From NCBI GenBank assembly GCA_017998735.1, contig JAGOCN010000048.1:1-8789 (forward strand): a stretch of DNA of 8,789 bases, written 5' to 3'. The notes beneath the pieces were generated by a model. That model did no database searches, was not told the origin of the DNA, and saw nothing but the letters and a program-made list of their open reading frames with translations. Numbering within the stretch: position 1 is the first letter of the stretch; each line of letters starts with the position of its first letter. Source of the stretch: Giesbergeria sp. GTDB lineage: Bacteria > Pseudomonadota > Gammaproteobacteria > Burkholderiales > Burkholderiaceae_C. A program made the translations under genes and the position numbers. Of the stretch, positions 1 to 5,770 are shown in pieces.

Positions 1-23
1 TCATTGCACAGGAAACACCTGCC

Positions 24-509
24 ATGGACACAGCCACCGATGCCGCACTGCTGATGGACCGCCACGCTTACCAGGTTTCGCACCTGATCGCCGGCTTCAC
101 CGTGCCGCTCCTGCGCACGCTTTACCACCAGTTCGATGGCGACATGGCGCAGGTCATCGTGCTGGGCGAGATTTCGCTGCGCAATGTCTCGCGTTTTTTT
201 GACAAGGGCGGCACCGACACCCCCGAAAAACTGCTGGACGACCGCTGGCGGCGCGACCAGTTGATGCAGTCGTGCAATGCCCTGTCCATCAGCGAAGCCA
301 CCGGCATTCCGCGCGAGACCGTGCGGCGCAAGGTGAAGCTGCTGATAGACAAGGGCTGGCTGTACCGCGATGCACACCAACGCCTGATGGTCAGCCCGCG
401 CGGCGGCGCCGGCTTTGCCCGGCGCAACGCCCAGGCCACCCACGACATCCTGGAGCTGGCGGACAGGCTGAGCGCCCTGCTGCGGCCCATGGACACCGAG
501 CAGGATTGA
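24..509 (+). CDS. Winged-helix/HTH transcriptional regulator (MarR-like)
   Basis: This 161-residue protein is probably a DNA-binding regulator, and its position suggests it controls the beta-oxidation genes downstream. Residues about 80-116 read as a helix-turn-helix followed by a wing: SISEATGIPRETVRRKVKLL is a turn helix plus a basic recognition helix, and the next residues (DKGWLYRD) fit the wing start seen in MarR, IclR and GntR-type folds. Residues 13-60 look helical and may form a dimerisation or ligand-binding part that I do not recognise. Residues 138-155 are a further helix, as in MarR-type dimers. The ATG at 24 is preceded by an AGGAAA-type ribosome site at about 10-15. A second in-frame ATG at 54 is possible but has no better site. 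The MarR label is a fold-level guess; the DNA-binding role is fairly secure. The effector is unknown, with an acyl-CoA as one possibility. There is no membrane segment or signal peptide. Confidence 0.75.
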   Translation: MDTATDAALLMDRHAYQVSHLIAGFTVPLLRTLYHQFDGDMAQVIVLGEISLRNVSRFFDKGGTDTPEKLLDDRWRRDQLMQSCNALSISEATGIPRETVRRKVKLLIDKGWLYRDAHQRLMVSPRGGAGFARRNAQATHDILELADRLSALLRPMDTEQD

Positions 510-554
510 GTCCCTTGATTCCCTTGAATCCTGCAGGCCAGCAAAACCGGCCAA

Positions 555-573
555 GGTACCCAATCTGGGTACC
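555..573. promoter_or_regulatory. Palindrome, candidate operator upstream of the thiolase operon
   Basis: Two 8-base arms, GGTACCCA (555-562) and TGGGTACC (566-573), are exact reverse complements around a 3-base centre (ATC). The site lies in the 165-base gap between the regulator gene and the thiolase gene, about 100 bases before the thiolase start. The size and symmetry fit the binding site of a dimeric regulator such as the upstream winged-helix protein, but nothing in the sequence proves this. With such a short centre it would make a poor RNA hairpin, and no T-run follows, so a terminator is less likely. I could not pick out a convincing -35/-10 pair beside it. Just upstream, TCCCTTGA occurs twice (511-518 and 520-527). 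Confidence 0.45.
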
Positions 574-674
574 AACCCGCACCGCCACACTGCGGCTGCG
601 CCAGACTGTGGTTGCAGGACAGCGCAGCTTTGCCTTCCTGCCGCCTTTGTGAAACCTTTTTCTGGACGACCCAA

Positions 675-1880
675 ATGGACACTTTCCTGTACGACCACGT
701 GCGCACCCCACGCGGCAAAGGCAAGAGCGATGGCAGCCTGCACGAGGCCACGCCCGTGTGGCTGGCCAGCCGGCCGCTGGTGGCGCTGCAAGAGCGCAAC
801 GGCCTGGACACGGCCGCCATCGACGATGTGGTGATGGGCTGCGTCATGCCGGTGGGCGAGCAAGGCGGCAACATTGCCCGCATGGCGGTGCTGCAGGCCG
901 GCTACGACCAGTGCGTGCCGGCGCTGCAGATCAACCGCTACTGCGGATCGGGCCTGGAGGCCGTGGCCTTTGCCGCTGCCAAGGTGATGGCCGGCCAGGC
1001 CGATCTGGCAGTCGGCGGCGGCATCGAGATGATGTCGCGCGTGCCCATGGGCGCGGACGGCGGCGCCTGGGCGCAAGACCCGCAGGTGGCGTTCAAGACG
1101 CGCTTTGTGATGCAGGGCATCTCGGCCGACCTGCTGGCCTCGCTGCGCGGCCACAGCCGCAGCGACGTCGATGCCTATTCGGCCGAAAGCCACCGCCGCG
1201 CCGCGCAGGCCTGGAGCGAAGGCCGCTTTGACCGCTCGGTGGTGCCGGTGCAGGACTTTCTGGGCATGGAGCTGCTGGCACGCGATGAAACCATCCGCCC
1301 GCAGACCACCCTTGAGACATTGGCGGCGCTCAAACCCGCCTTCACCGAGATGGGCGAGAAATACGGCTACGACAGCGTGGCGCTGCAGCGCTACCCGCAG
1401 GTGGAAAAAATCCACCACATCCACCATGCCGGCAACAGCTCGGGCATCGTCGATGGCGCCGCCGCCGTGCTGGTCGGCAACGCCGAAGCGGGCCAGCGCC
1501 TGGGCCTCAGGCCCCGCGCCCGCATCGTCTCGTTTGCCGCGATTGGCTCGGAACCCACGCTGATGCTGGACGGCCCGGCCCACGCCGCCCGCAAGGCGCT
1601 GGCACGCGCCGGCATGCAAGCGTCCGACATTGATTTGTGGGAGTTGAACGAGGCCTTTGCCTCGGTGGTGCTGACCATGATGGAAGAGCTGGACATTCCG
1701 CACGACCGCATGAACGTCAACGGCGGCGCCATTGCCATGGGCCACCCGCTGGGCGCCACCGGCGCCATGATTCTGGGCACCGTGCTGGACGAGCTGGAAC
1801 GCAGCGGCAAGCAGACCGCGCTGGTGTCGCTGTGCGTGGCGGCCGGCATGGGCTCGGCCATGGTCATTGAACGCATCTAG
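675..1880 (+). CDS. Thiolase (acetyl-CoA C-acyltransferase)
   Basis: This 401-residue thiolase would catalyse the last step of beta-oxidation, the CoA-dependent cleavage of a 3-oxoacyl-CoA to acetyl-CoA and a shortened acyl-CoA. The three catalytic blocks are intact: the nucleophile Cys90 in NRYCGSGLEA, His357 in NGGAIAMGHPLGATGA, and the acid/base Cys387 in LCVAAGMG. NEAFA (325-329) and the HAGNSSGIVDGAAA block are also typical. The length matches the family norm of about 390-400. I chose the ATG at 675 because thiolase homology begins there (the RTPRGKGK motif at residues 10-17). An in-frame TTG at 612 would add 21 residues unlike any thiolase N terminus. The ribosome site before 675 is weak. 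The gene starts the four-enzyme cluster and ends 18 bases before the hydratase/dehydrogenase gene, an arrangement like fadA with fadB. A biosynthetic acetoacetyl-CoA thiolase is the alternative, but the context favours degradation. Confidence 0.93.
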   Translation: MDTFLYDHVRTPRGKGKSDGSLHEATPVWLASRPLVALQERNGLDTAAIDDVVMGCVMPVGEQGGNIARMAVLQAGYDQCVPALQINRYCGSGLEAVAFAAAKVMAGQADLAVGGGIEMMSRVPMGADGGAWAQDPQVAFKTRFVMQGISADLLASLRGHSRSDVDAYSAESHRRAAQAWSEGRFDRSVVPVQDFLGMELLARDETIRPQTTLETLAALKPAFTEMGEKYGYDSVALQRYPQVEKIHHIHHAGNSSGIVDGAAAVLVGNAEAGQRLGLRPRARIVSFAAIGSEPTLMLDGPAHAARKALARAGMQASDIDLWELNEAFASVVLTMMEELDIPHDRMNVNGGAIAMGHPLGATGAMILGTVLDELERSGKQTALVSLCVAAGMGSAMVIERI

Positions 1881-1898
1881 GCCAAAAGGAAAAAAACC

Positions 1899-4055
1899 AT
1901 GCAAGACATCATTCGCTGCACCGTCGATGCCGACGGCATTGCCCTGCTCACCATTGACTACCCTGGCAAGACGATGAACGTCATTGACCAGGCGTTCATG
2001 GACAGCCTGTCCGCCGGCATCGAGCGCGTGGCCGCCGACCCGGCCATCCAGGGCGCCATCGTCACCTCGGGCAAGGACGCCTTTGTCGCCGGCGCCGACC
2101 TGATCGGCATGGAGTCCACGCTGGACAGCATGGACGGCCTGCCGGCCGAGGTGCTGTTTGAAAAATGCGCCTCGCTGTCGAAGCTGCTGCGCCGCATGGA
2201 AACCTGCGGCAAGCCGTTTGCCGCTGCCATCAACGGCGTGGCGATGGGCGGCGGCTTCGAGATCTGCCTGGCCTGCCACTACCGCGTGGCCTCCGATGCG
2301 CCTGGCCTGGTGCTGGGCCTGCCCGAAGTGCAGGTCGGCCTGCTGCCCGGCGCCGGCGGCACGCAGCGCCTGCTGCGCATGCTGGGCATCCTGGGCGCCA
2401 TGCCCTATTTGCTCGAAGGCAAGCATGCCAGCGCGGCCAAGGCCAAAGAGGCCGGCCTGGTGAACGCCGTGGTGCCGGCCGCCGAACTGCTGGCAGCGGC
2501 CAAACAATGGCTGCTGGATTCGCCCAGCGCCGTGCAGCCCTGGGACGCAAAAGGCTTCAAGATTCCGGGCGGCGGTCCGCTCGATCCGCGCGTGGCGCCC
2601 GGCTTTGTCGTCGGCAACACGATGCTGCAGGCCGGCACCCAGCACAACCTGCCCGCGCCGCTGGCCATCCAGAGCTGCCTGTACGAAGGCGCGCAGCTGC
2701 CCATGGACAAGGCGCTGCGCGTGGAAAGCAAGTACCTGGCGTTTTTGACGCGCGACCCGGTCTCGCGCGCCATGGTGCGCACGCTGTTTGTCAACAAGAC
2801 CAAGGCCGAAAAAGGCCTGCACCGCCCGGCCGGCATCGCACCGTTCCAATGCAAAAAGCTGGGCATGGTCGGCGCCGGCATGATGGGCGGCGGCATTGCA
2901 CTGGTGGCCGCGCAGCGCGGCATTGACGTGGTGCTGCTGGACCGCGACCAGGCAGGCGCCGAACGCGGCAAGGGCCATGCCGAAAAGGTGCTCAAGCGGC
3001 TGGTTGAAAAAGGCCGCTCCACGCAGGCCAAGGCCGACGCCATCCTGGCGCGCATCACGCCTTCGACGGACTACGCGCTGCTCAAAGACGCCGACATGGT
3101 GGTCGAAGCCGTGTTTGAAGACCGCGCCATCAAGGCCGAAGTGACCAAACAGCTTGACGCCGTGCTGCCCGACACATGCGTGCTGGCCAGCAACACCTCT
3201 GCCTTGCCGATTTCACTGCTGGCGCAGGCCAGCAGCCGGCCCGAGCGCTACATCGGTCTGCATTTCTTCTCGCCCGCCGACCGCATGCCGCTGGTCGAGG
3301 TGATCCGTGGCCAGCAGACCTCGGACGCCACGCTGGCGCAGGCGCTGGACTTCATTGCGCAGCTGAAGAAAACGCCCATCGTTGTCAACGACCACCGGGG
3401 CTTTTTCACCAGCCGCTTCATTGGCGCCTTCATCGACGACGCCGTCGGCATGGTGGCCGAGGGCATTGCGCCCGCGCTGATTGAAAACTGCGCCAAACAC
3501 GCCGGCATGCCGGTCGGGCCGCTGGCCATCACCGACGAGCTGTCGATCGAGCTGTCGGTGCATGCCGGCGAGGCGCAGGCGCGCGAATTTCCGGACAGCT
3601 ACACACCGGGCCGCTCGGTGCCGGTGCTGAAAAAGCTCTACGACCAGGGCCGGCTGGGCAAGAAGATGGGCCAGGGTTTTTACGACCACGACGCCGCAGG
3701 CAAGCGCCTGTGGCCGGGGCTGGCCGACTGGTACCCGCTGCGCGCCCAGCAGCCCGATCCGCACGATGTGAAGCAGCGCATCCTGTATGTGCAGGCGGTC
3801 GAGGCGGCACGCGCCATGGAAGAAGGCGTGCTGCTGGCGCCGGCCGATGGCGACGTGGGCGCGGTGCTGGGCGTGGGCTTTCCAGCCTATACCGGCGGGC
3901 CGTTTTGCTACATCGATGGCATTGGCCTGCCGGCTTTTGTGTTTGAAGCCGACCGGCTGGCCACACTGTTTGGCGAACACCTGCGCCCGCCGCAGCTGCT
4001 GCGCGACATGGCGGCCAACGGCCAGACCTTTTACGGCCGCAATGCCCGGTCCTGA
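1899..4055 (+). CDS. FadB/FadJ-type enoyl-CoA hydratase / 3-hydroxyacyl-CoA dehydrogenase
   Basis: This 718-residue multifunctional protein performs the two middle steps of beta-oxidation: hydration of 2-enoyl-CoA and NAD-dependent oxidation of the 3-hydroxyacyl-CoA. Residues 1-190 are a crotonase domain. They include the oxyanion-hole blocks FVAGADL (62-68) and GVAMGGGFE (113-121), and two glutamates, Glu121 and Glu143, at the positions of the FadB catalytic pair. Residues about 318-500 are the NAD domain, with GAGMMG (325-330), Asp348 for the adenosine ribose, NTSALPI (432-438), and the His455/Glu467 pair spaced as in FadB. Residues about 500-600 and 620-715 are the two C-terminal dehydrogenase domains. 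The length fits E. coli FadB (729) and FadJ (714). The FFSP motif at 456-459 is closer to FadJ. A clear AAAGGA site (1885-1890) precedes the ATG. The partner thiolase is encoded just upstream, so a FadBA-like complex is plausible. All expected active-site residues are present. Confidence 0.93.
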   Translation: MQDIIRCTVDADGIALLTIDYPGKTMNVIDQAFMDSLSAGIERVAADPAIQGAIVTSGKDAFVAGADLIGMESTLDSMDGLPAEVLFEKCASLSKLLRRMETCGKPFAAAINGVAMGGGFEICLACHYRVASDAPGLVLGLPEVQVGLLPGAGGTQRLLRMLGILGAMPYLLEGKHASAAKAKEAGLVNAVVPAAELLAAAKQWLLDSPSAVQPWDAKGFKIPGGGPLDPRVAPGFVVGNTMLQAGTQHNLPAPLAIQSCLYEGAQLPMDKALRVESKYLAFLTRDPVSRAMVRTLFVNKTKAEKGLHRPAGIAPFQCKKLGMVGAGMMGGGIALVAAQRGIDVVLLDRDQAGAERGKGHAEKVLKRLVEKGRSTQAKADAILARITPSTDYALLKDADMVVEAVFEDRAIKAEVTKQLDAVLPDTCVLASNTSALPISLLAQASSRPERYIGLHFFSPADRMPLVEVIRGQQTSDATLAQALDFIAQLKKTPIVVNDHRGFFTSRFIGAFIDDAVGMVAEGIAPALIENCAKHAGMPVGPLAITDELSIELSVHAGEAQAREFPDSYTPGRSVPVLKKLYDQGRLGKKMGQGFYDHDAAGKRLWPGLADWYPLRAQQPDPHDVKQRILYVQAVEAARAMEEGVLLAPADGDVGAVLGVGFPAYTGGPFCYIDGIGLPAFVFEADRLATLFGEHLRPPQLLRDMAANGQTFYGRNARS

Positions 4056-4087
4056 GCACCGCAAGACGGGCTTGACAAGGAGACGCG

Positions 4088-5746
4088 ATGAGCGAGGTAT
4101 TTGACTTCATAGTCATCGGCGCCGGCTCTGCCGGAGGCACGCTGGCAGCCCGGCTCAGCGAGGACGGACGCCAGCGCGTGCTGCTGCTCGAAGGGGGCGG
4201 CAGCCACCGCGACATGCTGGTGGACATGCCGGCCGGCTGGGGGCAAATGATCAACAACCCGCGCTACTCCTGGGGCCACCAGACCGAGCCTGAACGCTGG
4301 GCCGGCGGGCGCCGCATTGCACTGCCACGCGGAAAATGCCTGGGCGGCTCTTCTTCCATCAATGGCATGGTTTATGCACGCGGCGACCGTGCCGATTACG
4401 ACAGCTGGGCCGCCCTGGGGGCCACCGGCTGGAGCTGGGCCGAGCTGCTGCCCCACTTTGTGCGCACCGAAGACCAGGAGCGCAGTGATGGCAGCTATGC
4501 CGGCCCCCTGCATGGCCGCGGCGGCCCGCTGCGGGCGGCCGATCTGGACAACCCGCACCCGGTTTCGCAGGCCATGGTGCAGGCAGCGGTGCAGGCCGGT
4601 TTGCCGCATTGCACCGACTTCAACAACGGGCAGCCCAAAGGCGCCGGCCTTTTTCAGGCCAATCTGCGCGACGGTCGGCGCTCGTCCATTGCGCGCAACG
4701 CCATCGAGCCGGCAATGCGCCGCGCCAACCTGCGGGTGCAAACCAACGCACTGGTGCAGCGCATTGAAATTACCGAAGGGCGCGCCACAGGCGTGCGCTG
4801 GCGCGCCAAGGACGGCAGCGAGCATGTGGCAAGCGCCAACCGCGAAGTGCTGTTGTGCGCTGGTGCATTGCAGTCACCGCAGCTGCTGATGCTGTCGGGC
4901 ATCGGTCCGGCAGAGCACCTGAACGAACTGGGCATCAAGGTGCAGGCAGATTTGCCCGGCGTTGGTGCCAACCTGCAGGACCACGCCATTGTTCCCATGT
5001 CCTGGCGCCTCAAACGCGGCATACCCAGCCTCAATGCCGGCCTGCGCGGCGCAGGGCTGGGGGGTTCGGTGCTGCGCTACCTGTTGACGCGCAAGGGTCC
5101 CCTGGCCATGCCGGCGGCAGAATTTGCCGCCTGGTTCAGCAGTGACCCCAGCCTGCCCTACCAGGACATCGAAGTGCATGGCCTGCCTGCCACGGGCGAA
5201 GTCGAGAACCCCTTGAAAGCGGGCCAGACCTACCGTGCCGAAGCCTTTCCAGGCATGACGCTGGCGCCCTACCAGGTGCGGCCTTATTCGCGCGGCGCGC
5301 TGCGGCTCAACGGCACCGATGCGGCTGTTCATCCCAGCATCCACATGAATTACCTGGACGACGAGCGCGACCGCCGTGCGCTGCTGCATGGCCTGCGCTT
5401 CATGCGCCGCATGGCGCGGCAGCCGGCCCTGGCGGCGTTGATCGAGGCCGAAACCCGCCCAGGTCCAGGCGTCGAGAGCGATGCCGAATGGCTGGACTGG
5501 CTGGCACCGCACCTGGGCTCGGGCCACCATGCTGTGGGCACCTGCCGCATGGGCGCCACCGGCGATCCGCTGGCCGTGGTCACGCCCTCGCTTGCAGTGC
5601 GCGGCATCGCAGGCCTGCGGGTGATCGATGCCTCGGTGATGCCGCACCTCATCTCGGGCAACACCAATGCAGCGGTGGTGGCGATTGGCGACAAGGGCGC
5701 CGACCTGGTGCTGGGCAAACCGGCCCTCGCTCCGCTGCATCTCTGA
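4088..5746 (+). CDS. GMC-family FAD-dependent alcohol dehydrogenase/oxidase
   Basis: This 552-residue glucose-methanol-choline (GMC) family flavoenzyme would oxidise an alcohol to an aldehyde or ketone. The N-terminal FAD fold reads DFIVIGAGSAGGTLAARL (6-23), with the ribose-binding Glu at about 35 in LLLEGGG. The first GMC signature is GKCLGGSSSINGMVYARGD (82-100), and the second is GALQSPQLLMLSGIG (259-273). The C-terminal block HAVGTCRMG (481-489) carries the likely catalytic His481, with Asn525 in SGNTNAA as its partner. The length fits choline dehydrogenase-like members. No signal peptide or membrane segment is visible, so it is probably cytoplasmic. A strong AAGGAG site at 4077-4082 sets the ATG. 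It lies 32 bases after the hydratase/dehydrogenase gene and 24 before the acyl-CoA dehydrogenase gene, so it is probably co-transcribed. Family members act on choline, aliphatic alcohols, polyethylene glycol and others; the substrate cannot be read from the sequence, and choline has no support from the neighbours. Confidence 0.9.
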   Translation: MSEVFDFIVIGAGSAGGTLAARLSEDGRQRVLLLEGGGSHRDMLVDMPAGWGQMINNPRYSWGHQTEPERWAGGRRIALPRGKCLGGSSSINGMVYARGDRADYDSWAALGATGWSWAELLPHFVRTEDQERSDGSYAGPLHGRGGPLRAADLDNPHPVSQAMVQAAVQAGLPHCTDFNNGQPKGAGLFQANLRDGRRSSIARNAIEPAMRRANLRVQTNALVQRIEITEGRATGVRWRAKDGSEHVASANREVLLCAGALQSPQLLMLSGIGPAEHLNELGIKVQADLPGVGANLQDHAIVPMSWRLKRGIPSLNAGLRGAGLGGSVLRYLLTRKGPLAMPAAEFAAWFSSDPSLPYQDIEVHGLPATGEVENPLKAGQTYRAEAFPGMTLAPYQVRPYSRGALRLNGTDAAVHPSIHMNYLDDERDRRALLHGLRFMRRMARQPALAALIEAETRPGPGVESDAEWLDWLAPHLGSGHHAVGTCRMGATGDPLAVVTPSLAVRGIAGLRVIDASVMPHLISGNTNAAVVAIGDKGADLVLGKPALAPLHL

Positions 5747-5770
5747 CGCTCAACACCTTGGAACAACGCC

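Noticed and set aside
612..674. Upstream TTG start adding 21 residues to the thiolase
   Set aside because: The added residues do not resemble a thiolase N terminus. Family homology starts at the ATG at 675.
3213..4064. Antisense 283-residue open frame across the 3' part of the hydratase/dehydrogenase gene
   Set aside because: It is a shadow of the sense gene, whose C-terminal dehydrogenase domains are intact; the antisense product has no recognisable motif.
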